A DNA stretch of 64,000 nt from RYN-230 sp963851025 (lineage in GTDB: Bacteria; Actinomycetota; Actinomycetes; Streptosporangiales; Streptosporangiaceae), in assembly GCA_963851025.1 (NCBI GenBank), contig CAWKOA010000001.1:186001-250000 (forward strand), written 5' to 3'. Of the stretch, positions 34,532-43,139 are shown in pieces. Position numbers and translations under genes: made by a program. Under the pieces are notes generated by a model. It saw nothing but the letters and a program-made list of their open reading frames with translations, made no database searches and was not told where the DNA came from. How positions within the stretch are numbered: the stretch's first letter is position 1; each line of letters begins with the position of its first letter.

Positions 34532-35463
34532 GAGGGCATGTGGACGCGGAGTCCCTGGCGCTGTGCGCCGAGGGCCTGCTGAGCAGGCGGCGGAGCGAGC
34601 GGGTCCGCTCGCACGTCGCCAGCTGCCCTGAGTGCGCGGCCGCACAGGCCCGGCTGACCCAGATCCCAGGGCTGCTCGCCTCGGTCCCCGCGCCCGCGCT
34701 GCCGCCCGGGATCGCCGCCCGGCTGGACGCCGCGCTGAGCGCGGAGGTCGCCCACCGCGCCGGGCCGGAACCCAGGACCGCCCCGGCTCACCCGGCGCCG
34801 GCCCGGCACCCTGACCCTGACCCCGTTCCTGGCCGCCGGCCGGCGGGCACCCGGGCGGGCGGGCCGCACGGCCCGCGCTTCCGCGTCCCGGCCCGGGTCC
34901 TCGCCGCGGCCGCGGGCGTCCTGGTCGTCGCGGGCGGGGTGGGCTACGCCCTGAGCCAGTCCACTTCCCCGTCGACCTCGTCGGGATCGTCGGGATCCGA
35001 AGCGGCGCCCGCGACCAGCGTCACGGCCGGGCCGCAGGTCCGCTCCCCGGCGGCCGGTGCCGCCCCCGCAACGGGCCAGGGCGGGAGCGCCGGGTTCCCC
35101 GTCCGCCAGAGCGGCACCAGGTACGGCGAGACCACTTTCGCCGCCCAGGCCGCCGCGGTGCTGAGGTTCCGCTCCGCGGGCCTGAACCAGCCCGGGAAGA
35201 GCAGTGGCGGCCTGTCCCTGCAGGCCCCCGCTCTCACCCAGTGCGTGGACAAGGTCGCGGGCCAGGCGGCGGTACGCGCGGGCGCGGTCAAGCTCGTCGA
35301 CCAGGCGCGGTACCGGGGGCACCCGGCCACCGTCATCGTGGTCCAGGCCACACCCGCCCAGGCCACACCGGCCCAGCCCGGCACGGTTTACGTAGCCGGG
35401 GCCCGCTGTTCCGCCACGGACGCCGACATCCTGGCCCACGCCCCGCTGCCGGCGTCGGGCTGA
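34528..35463 (+). CDS. Zinc anti-sigma factor (ZAS-type), membrane anchored
   Basis: A 311-residue protein. The N-terminal anti-sigma domain has the ZAS motif His29-x3-Cys33-x2-Cys36 (SHVASCPEC). A Pro-rich linker, one membrane helix at about residues 115-137 (VLAAAAGVLVVAGGVGYAL) and an extracytoplasmic domain with a single disulphide-capable pair follow. The C-terminal part carries a QATPAQATPAQ repeat (two 15-base units at about 35343-35372). It sequesters the adjacent ECF sigma factor and is predicted to release it under redox or envelope stress. Confidence 0.88.
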   Translation: MRGHVDAESLALCAEGLLSRRRSERVRSHVASCPECAAAQARLTQIPGLLASVPAPALPPGIAARLDAALSAEVAHRAGPEPRTAPAHPAPARHPDPDPVPGRRPAGTRAGGPHGPRFRVPARVLAAAAGVLVVAGGVGYALSQSTSPSTSSGSSGSEAAPATSVTAGPQVRSPAAGAAPATGQGGSAGFPVRQSGTRYGETTFAAQAAAVLRFRSAGLNQPGKSSGGLSLQAPALTQCVDKVAGQAAVRAGAVKLVDQARYRGHPATVIVVQATPAQATPAQPGTVYVAGARCSATDADILAHAPLPASG

Positions 35464-35489
35464 ACCTGCCTGCCGCGCTGGGCCGCTCC

Positions 35490-35545
35490 TGGATCGGCGG
35501 CCCTGGATCGGCGCCCCTGGATAGGCGGCCCAGGATCGGCGCGCC
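35490..35545. repeat. Four 14-nt tandem repeats upstream of trxB
   Basis: Four copies of TGGATCGGCGGCCC-like 14-mers, a non-coding relative of the repeat style seen in genes nearby. It ends exactly where the SigR-like promoter begins. Confidence 0.75.
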
Positions 35546-35572
35546 GGGAACATGCGAGCCCTAGGATCGGTT
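35546..35572 (+). promoter_or_regulatory. SigR-type promoter upstream of trxB (GGGAAC-N18-GTT)
   Basis: GGGAAC at 35546-35551 and GTT at 35570-35572 with exactly 18 bases between match the SigR/SigH thiol-stress consensus (GGAAT/C-N18-19-GTT). In Streptomyces trxB is a SigR target with this spacing. The leader to the trxB start would be about 30 bases. No SigR gene is in the window. Confidence 0.65.
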
Positions 35573-35609
35573 GAGGGCGTAGCAAAGTTCAGCGAAGGGC
35601 AAAGCAGAC

Positions 35610-36587
35610 GTGACCGACGTTCGGGATGTCATCATTATCGGCTCTGGTCCTGCCGGGTATACGGCAGCGATCTACGCGGCGCGGGCCCGGCTGGCCCCCC
35701 TGGTGTTCGAGGGGTCGGTCACCGCGGGTGGCGCGCTGATGCAGACCACCGACGTGGAGAACTTTCCCGGGTTCCCGGACGGCGTCCTCGGCCCGGACCT
35801 GATGGACTCGCTGCGCAAGCAGGCCGAGCGGTTCGGGGCCGAACTGGTGGCGGACGACGTGATCGAGGTCGACCTGAAGGCCACCCCCAAGGTGGTCAGG
35901 ACGCACAGCGAGACCTACCAGGCCCGCAGCGTGATCGTGGCCACCGGCTCCCGGTACCGCGAGCTGGACGCCGAGGGCGAGAAGCGGCTGTCCGGCCACG
36001 GCGTGTCCTGGTGTGCCACCTGTGATGGCTTCTTCTTCCGCGAGCTGGACATCGCGGTGATCGGCGGCGGCGACTCGGCCATGGAGGAGGCCACCTTCCT
36101 GACCCGGTTCGCGAAGTCGGTGACCGTGGTCCACCGCCGGGACCAGCTGCGCGCCTCCCGGATCATGCAGGATCGTGCCCTGGCCAACCCGAAGATCAAG
36201 TTCCGCTGGGACAGCGAGGTCGCCGAGGTGCTCGGCGAGGGCAAGGTGACCGGCCTGCGGCTGCGGAACACCAAGACCGGCGCGGAGGACATTCTCCCGG
36301 TCAACGGCGTGTTCGTGGCCATCGGCCACGACCCGCGGAGCGAGCTGTTCACCGGCCAGCTGGCGATGGACAGCGAGGGGTACCTGACCGTCAACCACCC
36401 GTCCACCCGCACCGGCGTGGACGGCGTGTTCGCCTGCGGCGATGTGGTCGACCACACGTACCGCCAGGCGGTCACTGCGGCCGGCACCGGGTGTGCCGCC
36501 GCGATCGACGCCGAGCGGTGGCTGGCGGACCAGGACCAGGCCGAGCAAGACCAGGCCGGGCAAAACCACGCGGACCACAAGTCCTGA
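35610..36587 (+). CDS. trxB: Thioredoxin reductase
   Basis: A 325-residue flavoenzyme. The FAD site is DVIIIGSGPAGYTAAIYAAR. The redox-active pair is Cys135-Ala-Thr-Cys138 (GVSWCATCDG). The NADPH site is AVIGGGDSAMEEATF. The C-terminal FAD motif is GVFACGDVVDH. The start is a GTG at 35610; the ribosome site is weak. The tail has a DQDQAEQDQAGQ repeat, longer than in usual TrxB. It reduces thioredoxin encoded 39 bases downstream. The SigR-like promoter suggests induction by thiol oxidation. Confidence 0.94.
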   Translation: MTDVRDVIIIGSGPAGYTAAIYAARARLAPLVFEGSVTAGGALMQTTDVENFPGFPDGVLGPDLMDSLRKQAERFGAELVADDVIEVDLKATPKVVRTHSETYQARSVIVATGSRYRELDAEGEKRLSGHGVSWCATCDGFFFRELDIAVIGGGDSAMEEATFLTRFAKSVTVVHRRDQLRASRIMQDRALANPKIKFRWDSEVAEVLGEGKVTGLRLRNTKTGAEDILPVNGVFVAIGHDPRSELFTGQLAMDSEGYLTVNHPSTRTGVDGVFACGDVVDHTYRQAVTAAGTGCAAAIDAERWLADQDQAEQDQAGQNHADHKS

Positions 36588-36625
36588 ACCTCAACCCAAC
36601 CCGAACAGCGGAAGGAGCACCCACG

Positions 36626-36949
36626 GTGGGCGCAACCAAGGTCGTGACCGACGCGAACTTCGACACCGAGGTCGTCAAGAACGAGAAGCCGGTCATCGTC
36701 GACTACTGGGCCGAGTGGTGTGGCCCGTGCCGTCAGGTCGCCCCGGTGCTCGAGGAGATCGCTAAGGAGCACGGCGACAAGGTTGACGTGGTCAAGCTGA
36801 ACATCGAGGAGAACCCGCAGACCGCGCAGAAGTACGGGATCATGCTGATCCCGACGCTGAACGTGTTCTCCGGCGGCGAGGTCGTCAAGCAGGTAGTGGG
36901 GGCCAAGTCGAAGTCCGCGCTGCTCAAGGAGCTGGCCGACTTCATCTGA
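36626..36949 (+). CDS. trxA: Thioredoxin
   Basis: A 107-residue thioredoxin with active site Trp31-Cys-Gly-Pro-Cys35 (EWCGPCRQ), the cis-Pro in MLIPTLNVFSGGEVV, and normal length. The GTG at 36626 has AAGGAG upstream, nine bases away. It lies 39 bases from trxB and is presumably co-transcribed. It is a general cytoplasmic disulphide reductase. Confidence 0.95.
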   Translation: MGATKVVTDANFDTEVVKNEKPVIVDYWAEWCGPCRQVAPVLEEIAKEHGDKVDVVKLNIEENPQTAQKYGIMLIPTLNVFSGGEVVKQVVGAKSKSALLKELADFI

Positions 36950-37068
36950 CCCGCCCACCTTCCCGGGCCCGCCCGCCCCGTGCCTGCCCACCCGGCGCGC
37001 CTCGACGGGTCCGGGATCGTCATGCGGGGGGCGGGCCGGGACGCCAGCCGAGGGGAACCGGCCCAGCC

Positions 37069-37650
37069 ATGAGCCACAACGGGGAACCCGATATCCGCAC
37101 GGTCACGTCCAGCGTGATCTACCAGGATTCGTGGATGTCGCTGCGCCGCGACGAGATCGAGCGCCGGGACGGCAGCCGCGGCGTCTACGCGGTGGTCGAT
37201 AAGCCTCATTTCGCCCTGGTTATCCCGGCGGATAAGGGCCGGTTCTGCCTCGTCGAGGAGTACCGCTACCCGGTGCGCCGCCGGGCCTGGGCCTTCCCGC
37301 AGGGCGGCTGGCCCGCCGGGCGCACCGGGGAGCCGGAAGACCTGGCCCGGCTCGAACTGGCCCAGGAGACGGGGCTGCGCGCCCGGGGCCTGACGCTGCT
37401 CGGCTTCCTGCACAGCTCGCACGGCACCTCCAGCCAGGGCTTCCACGTGTACCTGGCCACCGGGCTGACTGAGGGGGATCCCGACCGGGAACCCGAGGAG
37501 CAGGACATGCGGCAGCGCTGGGTGCCGCGGGGTGAATTCAAGAACATGATCCGCAACGGGACCATTACCGACGACTCGACCGTCGCCGCGTACTCACTCC
37601 TGATGCTGCACGAGGAATTGCCCCGCAATCCCCCGCGAACGGCCCCATAG
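37069..37650 (+). CDS. Nudix-fold hydrolase with degenerate Nudix box
   Basis: A 193-residue protein. The Nudix fold is seen as ALVIPADKGRFCLVEEYRYPVRRRAWAFPQGGWPAG, resembling ADP-ribose pyrophosphatase-like enzymes. The Nudix box (about residues 79-103) departs from GX5EX7REUXEEXGU. The conserved R-E is L-E, the first Glu of EExGU is Gln (QETGL), and one residue is missing before it. It may have altered metal binding or lost activity. It follows trxA by 119 bases and converges with the GNAT gene. Confidence 0.8.
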   Translation: MSHNGEPDIRTVTSSVIYQDSWMSLRRDEIERRDGSRGVYAVVDKPHFALVIPADKGRFCLVEEYRYPVRRRAWAFPQGGWPAGRTGEPEDLARLELAQETGLRARGLTLLGFLHSSHGTSSQGFHVYLATGLTEGDPDREPEEQDMRQRWVPRGEFKNMIRNGTITDDSTVAAYSLLMLHEELPRNPPRTAP

Positions 37651-37656
37651 GGGCCG
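37640..37656. terminator. Possible bidirectional terminator between Nudix and GNAT genes
   Basis: A 7-bp stem (CGGCCCC / GGGGCCG) with an ATA loop covers the Nudix stop codon. It is placed between convergent genes. There is no U-run; moderate support only. Confidence 0.4.
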
Positions 37657-37674
37657 CTGCGGGGCTGTAGCCCG

Positions 37675-38298
37675 TCAGGCGAGGCGAAGTGACCGCTCCG
37701 GGCTTACCGAGCCCAGCAGGCGTTCCAGCGCGACTTCCACGTCCTCGCGCCAGGACACTGCGGTCTTCAGCTCGAGCCGCAGCCGCGGGTAGTGCAGGTG
37801 CGGCCGGACCGTCTTGAACCCGACCGCCAGCAGGTAGTCCGCGGGCAGCACGCAGGACAGGCCCTCCGAGCGCAGGTCACCGAAGGCCTCGATGGCCTTG
37901 ACCCCGCGGCGGGTCAGGTCTTTGGCGACCGACTGGACCAGCATCCGGCCGAGCCCGCCGCCGCTGAACTCGCTGAGGATGTTCGCGGTCATCAGCAGGA
38001 CCGCGTCCGCGCTGACCGGGCTGGTCGGGAAGGCCAGCGAGCGCGGCACGTACATGGGTGGCGCGTACAGCACGTAGCCGGCCGGCACCCCGTCCACATA
38101 CACGATCTTCCCGCAGCTGCCCCAGTCCAGCAGGGTCGACGAGATCCAGGCTTCCTTTTCCAGCGCGGGATCGCCGACTTCCTGGGCCCGGGCGTGACCC
38201 ACCGGGTCGAGTTCCCAGAACACGCACTTGCGGCATCGGTGCGGCAGGTCGGCCAGGTTATCCAGGGTGACACTGACGACTCGGCGCGGCACGGGCAC
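37675..38298 (-). CDS. GNAT-family N-acetyltransferase
   Basis: A 207-residue protein with a GNAT fold. The acetyl-CoA loop reads FSGGGLGRMLVQSVAKDL. The N-terminus has an HRCRKCVFWELDP motif, whose CxxC pair is characteristic of the actinobacterial acetyltransferase family encoded near parB. The target is unknown. It is on the minus strand facing a 764-base non-coding stretch that precedes the aldolase. In related genomes this gene lies between trxA and parB, as here. Confidence 0.78.
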   Translation of the reverse strand: MPVPRRVVSVTLDNLADLPHRCRKCVFWELDPVGHARAQEVGDPALEKEAWISSTLLDWGSCGKIVYVDGVPAGYVLYAPPMYVPRSLAFPTSPVSADAVLLMTANILSEFSGGGLGRMLVQSVAKDLTRRGVKAIEAFGDLRSEGLSCVLPADYLLAVGFKTVRPHLHYPRLRLELKTAVSWREDVEVALERLLGSVSPERSLRLA

Positions 38299-38413
38299 CC
38301 CAGAGGTTCAGAAAACGGAAAACGGCTCCCCGCCGGGCGCTGGGGCCCGTGCTCCTCGATGGTACCTAGCTGCACGCGGTTACTGCCGGGACATTCAGCC
38401 GCTGACGGCGCGC

Positions 38414-38466
38414 GGGGCGGCATCTTGCCGCGGCAAAATAAACGCCGCGGCCAAGATGACCGCCCC
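38414..38466. promoter_or_regulatory. 20-bp near-perfect hairpin with AT-rich loop
   Basis: Arms GGGGCGG-C-ATCTTG-CCGCGGC and GCCGCGG-C-CAAGAT-GA-CCGCCCC pair for 20 bp with small bulges around the nine-base loop AAAATAAAC. It lies upstream of both the GNAT (minus) and aldolase (plus) genes. It could be a transcript-processing or protein-binding structure; no U-run follows. Confidence 0.5.
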
Positions 38467-38649
38467 GCCCGCCTGCCGAAGCTGATTTCGTTACTCTCCG
38501 CCGGCTTGATAACTACAGTGCGGCGCTACTTCCAAGGTTTCCGGCCGCTGCGCTTGAAAAAGCACGGTGAGGGCTGGTCCTGCTGGACGGGTTCAGGCCT
38601 CGCGGCGGCCATGTGCACGAACTCGCTGGGAGGCGCCCGGCCGCCAAGC

Positions 38650-38970
38650 CACCCGTCTGCGCAGCGATCCCCCGCCAACCAGCAGCCGGGCGCCCGCCCG
38701 CGCAACGATCTCCCCCACCTGGCCGCCGCGCCACCCGCTCGCGCAACAATCCCGCCACCCAGGAGCCGGGCAGCCCGCCCGCGTAGCGATCCTGCCACCC
38801 GCCCGCGTAGCGGCCCCTGCCAACCATCCGGCGGGCGCCGTCCGAGCATGGATCCTCGCCGCACAGGAGCCTGGGCGCCTCCCCCGCAGCGATCCCCGTC
38901 ACCCGTTAACCGGGCAGTCCACCCCCGCAGCGATCCCCGCCACCCGCCCGCCGCGCCACCCGCCCGCCGC
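38650..38970. repeat. Degenerate tandem repeat array, about 8 units
   Basis: Units recur every 25-50 bases (near 38658, 38699, 38738, 38781, 38806, 38846, 38885 and 38925) with a GCGCAACGATCCC/GCGTAGCGATCC core and a CCACC/AGCCGGGC arm. Spacing and sequence vary too much for a CRISPR. It may be an expanded and decayed minisatellite. Confidence 0.6.
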
Positions 38971-39062
38971 GCCTCACGTCCGCGCGGCGTTCCCCGCGCC
39001 CGGGGGGCGGGCGGGCCGCCCGGGCGGGGGTGGCCGAGGGCTCGTTACTAGGCTCTCCAAGC

Positions 39063-40094
39063 GTGACTTCACGGAAGAGCTTTGGCAGCGACAATCATGC
39101 GGGTACTCATGAGGCGGTTCTCCGGGCCATGGCCCGGGCGAACGAGGGGCACGCCCATGCCTACGGGGATGATCCCTGGACTGGGCGGATCACCCGCGAA
39201 CTGTGCGACCTCTCCGGCGCCCGCTCCGCCTACTTCGTCTTCAACGGCACCGCTGCGAACATCCTCGGCCTCAGCCTCATGCTGCGTCCCTACGAGGCGG
39301 TGATCTGCGCCGAGACCGCGCACCTGAACGTGGATGAGTGCGGGGCCGCCGAGCGGCTGCTGGGCAGCAAGCTGCTCACCGTGCCCGCCCCCGACGGCAA
39401 GCTGACCCCGGACCTGATCGCCACCCGCCTCGGCGGCCGCAACGATGAGCACCGGGCCCAGCCCCGGGTGGTGTCCATCACTCAGGTCACGGAGCTGGGC
39501 ACCTGTTACTCGCTCGCGGAGTTGCGAGCGCTCAGGGAGTTCTGCCGCGGGCACGATCTCCGCCTGTATATCGACGGCGCCCGGCTGGCGAACGCCGTCG
39601 CCTACCTGGGCTGCACCGTGGCCGATATCGCGGCCGAGGCTGACGTGCTCAGCTTCGGCGGCACCAAGAACGGCGCCATCGCCGCCGAAGCCGTGCTGGT
39701 GATGACCGGGGACCTGCTGGACGCCGTACCCTTCCAGCGCAAGCAGCTCCTGCAACTGGCCTCGAAGATGCGCTTCCTCGCCGCGCAATTCGCCGGGCTG
39801 CTGGAGGACCAGATCTGGCTGCACAACGCGGCCCAGTCCAATGCCATGGCCCAGCGGCTCGCCGGGGGGCTGCGGGATGTCCCCGGCGTTTTCGTACGCC
39901 AGGCCGTGCAGTCCAACGCCGTGTTCGCGGACCTCGATCCCCGCATCATCGGCCCACTGCAACGCGACTGGGGTTTTTACGTCTGGGACGACCAGCAGAA
40001 CACGGTCCGCCTGATGGCGGCGTTCGACACGACCGCTGAGGACGTCGATGCGTTCCTGGCTGCGGTGCGCGAGGCCAGCGCTTCCCGTGTCTGA
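39063..40094 (+). CDS. ltaE: Low-specificity L-threonine aldolase-like PLP enzyme
   Basis: About 343 residues of the beta-eliminating lyase / threonine aldolase family. The N-terminus reads SFGSDNHAGTHEAVLRAM, and the tetrameric-contact HAYGDDPWT follows. The PLP site has D-G-A-R-L-A-N-A (YIDGARLANAV) and the Schiff-base Lys in LSFGGTKNGAIAAEAV. It cleaves threonine or allo-threonine to glycine and acetaldehyde. GTG 39063 is chosen because the homologous N-terminus begins there; the ORF continues to 39030. It lies 73 bases before the parS palindrome. Confidence 0.85.
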   Translation: MTSRKSFGSDNHAGTHEAVLRAMARANEGHAHAYGDDPWTGRITRELCDLSGARSAYFVFNGTAANILGLSLMLRPYEAVICAETAHLNVDECGAAERLLGSKLLTVPAPDGKLTPDLIATRLGGRNDEHRAQPRVVSITQVTELGTCYSLAELRALREFCRGHDLRLYIDGARLANAVAYLGCTVADIAAEADVLSFGGTKNGAIAAEAVLVMTGDLLDAVPFQRKQLLQLASKMRFLAAQFAGLLEDQIWLHNAAQSNAMAQRLAGGLRDVPGVFVRQAVQSNAVFADLDPRIIGPLQRDWGFYVWDDQQNTVRLMAAFDTTAEDVDAFLAAVREASASRV

Positions 40095-40163
40095 GGCGGC
40101 ACCCGCCCGAGGCAGCCACTGTCAGAGGTAGCACTGTCTGAGGTAGCACTGCCTGGGGCGGCG
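40088..40163. repeat. 15-nt tandem repeats leading into parS
   Basis: Units such as GTCTGAGGTAGCACT occur about four to five times with a 15-base period, beginning at the aldolase stop and ending at the edge of the parS palindrome. Non-coding. Confidence 0.65.
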
Positions 40164-40186
40164 CGGTGTTTCACGTGAAACACCGC
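40163..40186. promoter_or_regulatory. parS: parS site 1 (perfect 16-mer within a 24-bp palindrome)
   Basis: TGTTTCACGTGAAACA at 40167-40182 is the exact ParB-binding consensus. The palindrome extends four more bases on each side (GCGG and CCGC). It is next to the parB 3' end. Confidence 0.95.
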
Positions 40187-40248
40187 CCGCAGATCCCCGA
40201 ATTGGGTCTCCCGGCTCCCGGAATTGGGTACTGCTCCCAAGCGGCCGC

Positions 40249-40264
40249 AGTTTCACGTGAAACA
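40249..40264. promoter_or_regulatory. parS: parS site 2
   Basis: AGTTTCACGTGAAACA differs from consensus at one outer base. It lies 82 bases from site 1 and ten bases from the parB stop. Confidence 0.88.
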
Positions 40265-40273
40265 TCGCCCAAT

Positions 40274-41251
40274 TTAAGCGCTGAGGGACCCGCTCCAGTC
40301 CGGGGACATGGTGCTGACGATGCGCTCCAGGTCCTCCAGGGACCCGAACTCCACCACGATCTTGCCCTTGCGCTTCCCTAGTTCCACCTTGACCCGGGTG
40401 TCAAAAGCATCCGAGAGACGGTCGGCCAGATCGTTCAGGGCCGGCGGCGAGGGCTGCCGGGCGACCGGACGGCGCTCCTTGACCGGCCGCACGCCCATGG
40501 TGACGATCTCCTCGACCGCGCGGACAGACAGTCCTTCCGCCACGATGCGGTGCGCGAGATGATCCTGGGCCTCCGCGTCCTCCAGGGACAGCAGCGCCCG
40601 GGCGTGCCCGGCGGTCAGCACCCCGGCCGCCACCCGGCGCTGGACCCCACCGGGCAGGTTCAGCAACCGGAGCGTGTTGGAGATATGCGGGCGCGATCGC
40701 CCTATCCGCCGGGCGAGTTCCTCGTGGGTCGCCCCGAAGTCATCCAGCAACTGCTGGTACGCGGCCGCTTCTTCCAGGGGGTTGAGCTGCTGGCGGTGGA
40801 GGTTCTCCATGAGGGCGTCGCGCAGCAGGTCATCGTCCGCGGTGGCGCGGACGATGGCCGGGATCTCGGTGAGCCCCGCCCGCTGCGACGCCCGCCAGCG
40901 CCGCTCGCCCATGACCAGCTCGAAACGGCCCGGTCCGACCTCACGGACCACGACCGGCTGCAGCAGCCCTACTTCCTGGATAGAGGCGACCAGCTCATCC
41001 AGGGCGTCCTCATCGAACTCCTGCCGGGGCTGGCGCGGGTTCGGGGTGACGGAACTGAGCGGCAACTCCTGGAAATAGGCCCCCCCGACGGTGGCCGGCT
41101 GCTGCGGGGCAGAGCCGGGTACTGACCCGCCCAGGGCCGCACCCTCTCCCCCGGGGAGACCACCGCCGACAGCCCCGCCGGGCGGGGTGACCGGACCGGT
41201 CGGGATCAGAGCACCGAGCCCCTTACCGAGCCCCCGCTTCTGCTGAGCCAT
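40274..41251 (-). CDS. parB: Chromosome-partitioning protein ParB
   Basis: A 325-residue ParB. The N-terminal ParA-interaction stretch is RGLGKGLGALIPTG. The CTPase/ParB domain includes NPRQPRQEFDEDALDELVASIQEVG and GERRWRASQRAGL. The HTH is THEELARRIGRSRPHISNTLRLLNLP. A C-terminal dimerisation domain follows. ATG 41251 is preferred because AAGGAG is five bases upstream; the ORF extends 18 codons further. It binds parS sites flanking the gene and loads SMC. Confidence 0.95.
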   Translation of the reverse strand: MAQQKRGLGKGLGALIPTGPVTPPGGAVGGGLPGGEGAALGGSVPGSAPQQPATVGGAYFQELPLSSVTPNPRQPRQEFDEDALDELVASIQEVGLLQPVVVREVGPGRFELVMGERRWRASQRAGLTEIPAIVRATADDDLLRDALMENLHRQQLNPLEEAAAYQQLLDDFGATHEELARRIGRSRPHISNTLRLLNLPGGVQRRVAAGVLTAGHARALLSLEDAEAQDHLAHRIVAEGLSVRAVEEIVTMGVRPVKERRPVARQPSPPALNDLADRLSDAFDTRVKVELGKRKGKIVVEFGSLEDLERIVSTMSPDWSGSLSA

Positions 41252-41700
41252 CGCCTCTCCTTGCCGCTGCGTTGCGCGTGACGGGCCAGCCCGGCTGGCG
41301 GCCATCCCGTCTCATCGAGCATCCGGGCCCGCACCGTACGCGTCCCGGTGACCCGCGTCCGCACAAGAGCATGCCATCCCGCTGGCCCGTACGGGACATC
41401 CAGCCGCATCGACCTGCCGGCGTCTCCCCCCGTCGTGTCCCGGCGGTCCAGTCAGGCGGGCCCGGGCGCTCCGGTCAGGTGGGTCCCGCCCACCTGGTCG
41501 GGCGGGTCCCGGCTGCTGGCGGTCACCGCCGGCTATCAGACGGAAACCAACGAGCCAGCCGGCTGGCTGCCACCGGCCAGGGCCTGGCACCCGGAAGCTC
41601 ACCCGGCCGGGTATCAGGCCATCATCACGCCACGTCCGGGGCGGGCTGGCTGGCGGCCGGAGGTTCCCGGTTCCGCCGGCAGCCCGTAACGTGGCGCGGT
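41252..41700. other. Gap between parB and the MFS remnant
   Basis: 449 bases with no gene I can support. The open frames here are Arg/Pro-rich GC shadows. I see no promoter consensus I trust; the parB promoter and the start of the broken MFS gene are expected here. Confidence 0.4.
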
Positions 41701-43139
41701 GTGGGCGGGCCGGGCAGGCGCCAGCGGAGGCCGGGCGGGCTAACCGCGGGCCGGGAGTGGCCCTCACTGCTGTTCCTGACGGGCCAGGCCGTGTCGCTGC
41801 TCGGCGACGGGCTGGCCGCGCTGGCCATCCCGTTACTGGTCCTGGACCTGACCGGCAACCCGCTCGTGTCAGCGCTGTCAGCCGCCTCGGTGACGGCGGG
41901 TTACCTGCTGGTCGGGCTGCCGGCGGGCGTGCTGGTAGACCGGCTGGACCCCTGGCGGGTGCTGATCGCGATGGACGCGGCCCGCATGGTGCTGTTCGCC
42001 GGGCTGTACGCGCTGTCGCGGGCGGGGGCGCTGGGGATCTGGCTGATCCTCACCGTCGCGATGTCCGCCGGTGCATGCTCAGTGTTCTCCCAGTCCGCGA
42101 TGACCGTGGTGGTCAAGGACCTGTTCGCCGTCTCCGGCCTGATGGCCGCGAACTCGGCCCTCGAGCTGGCCAGCCAGGTATCCGTGATCGCCGGACCCGC
42201 GATCGTGGGGCTGCTCGCCGTGGCGGGGCAGATTGGCCTGGCCCTGCTCACCGACGCACTGACATTTGCTGTCTCCCTGGCCTCACTGGTCACGGTAATG
42301 CGGTGCCGTCCCGTGTCCGGGGGTTCCGGCGGGCCGGGCCCGCGGTCCCGCGCTGGCCGGAGTTCGCCGCCAGCGTCCGGGAGGGCCTGCATTACCTGCT
42401 CTCGGTCCGGGTCCTGCTGCTCCTCACCGCGGTCCAGGTGGTGGTGAACCTGTGCCTGTCCGTCGAGAAACTGATCATCTACGACGCTCGCGACACACTG
42501 GGACTGAGCCCGCCACTGGTCGGCGTGGTGGTGGCCGCCGGGGGCGCCGGCGGCCTGGCGGGTGCGCTCGCGGCCGCCCCGCTGGCCCGCCGGGTCGGCG
42601 AACTCCGCCTGGTGGTACTGGGCATTGGCGCGGCGGGCGTGTCGGTGGCCGCGATGTGCCTGGCCTCCTCCGCGATCGCGCTGGCCGCGGCGAACCTGGG
42701 TTACGGGGCCGCCCTGGTGGTGGCGAGCCTGGTCAACCGCACCCAGCGGCAGCGCCTGGTCCCCCGCGATCTGCTGGGCCGGGTGACCAGCACCGTGCGG
42801 ATGCTGTTCCTGGCCGTGGATCCGCTGGGGGTGGTGGCCGCGGGCGCCGCCACCGTTGCCCTGCATGGCGACCCGCGCCCGGTCTTCCTGGCGGCGGGGG
42901 CGATCGTGGTTATGACCGCGGCCGGGGGATGGGCCGCCGGCCTGCGCTCCGCGGCCGGCTCCGCCGCGCGGCCAGCTTCCCAGCCCAGCCGGACTGAACC
43001 AGGCCACCCGGGCCGGCCCGGGCTACCCGGCCCGGCCGCTAGCCCGCGGCGGGCTGGCCCGGCGCGGAGCGGTGTGCCATTTCCCGGGCCGCCTCGAGGT
43101 AGGCGACCGCACCGCTCGATCCCGGGTCGTACGTCATGA
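41701..43139 (+). pseudogene. MFS transporter split by frameshift
   Basis: The N-half (from GTG 41701, SLLFLTGQAVSLLGDGLAALAIPLLVL..., about six helices) ends out of frame at about 42447. The C-half (42340-43139) continues in another frame as PRWPEFAASVREGLHYLLSVRVLLLL... with five more helices. The frame change fits one missing base in a GC-rich run near 42320-42350, giving one ~450-residue MFS_3-type protein when repaired. The C-terminal tail is Pro/Arg-rich and overlaps the convergent parA end by about 100 bases. The gene interrupts the usual parB-parA pairing. Confidence 0.78.

Larger units (their letters stand above)
38299..39062. other. Gene-free region with long hairpin and degenerate repeat array
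   Basis: 764 bases with no gene I can support. It holds a 20-bp hairpin (38414-38466). A GC-rich array of roughly eight degenerate 30-50-base units follows at 38650-38970, centred on GCG(C/T)A(A/G)CGATCCC-like words followed by CGCCACC and AGCCGGGC. ORFs on the minus strand translate the array into RYAGG/GDRCAGG-type repeats but lack any other protein feature. Confidence 0.6.

Noticed and set aside
38513..38902. Minus-strand ORF with RYAGG/GDRCAGG repeats
   Set aside because: The repetition comes from the underlying DNA array; there is no other protein feature, ribosome site or neighbour supporting a gene.
38650..38970. CRISPR array
   Set aside because: Units are not identical, their spacing varies and there are no regular spacers or cas genes in the window.
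41272..41700. N-terminal extension of the MFS frame
   Set aside because: The extra residues are Pro/Arg-rich noise; the first hydrophobic segment and a plausible GTG are at 41701.
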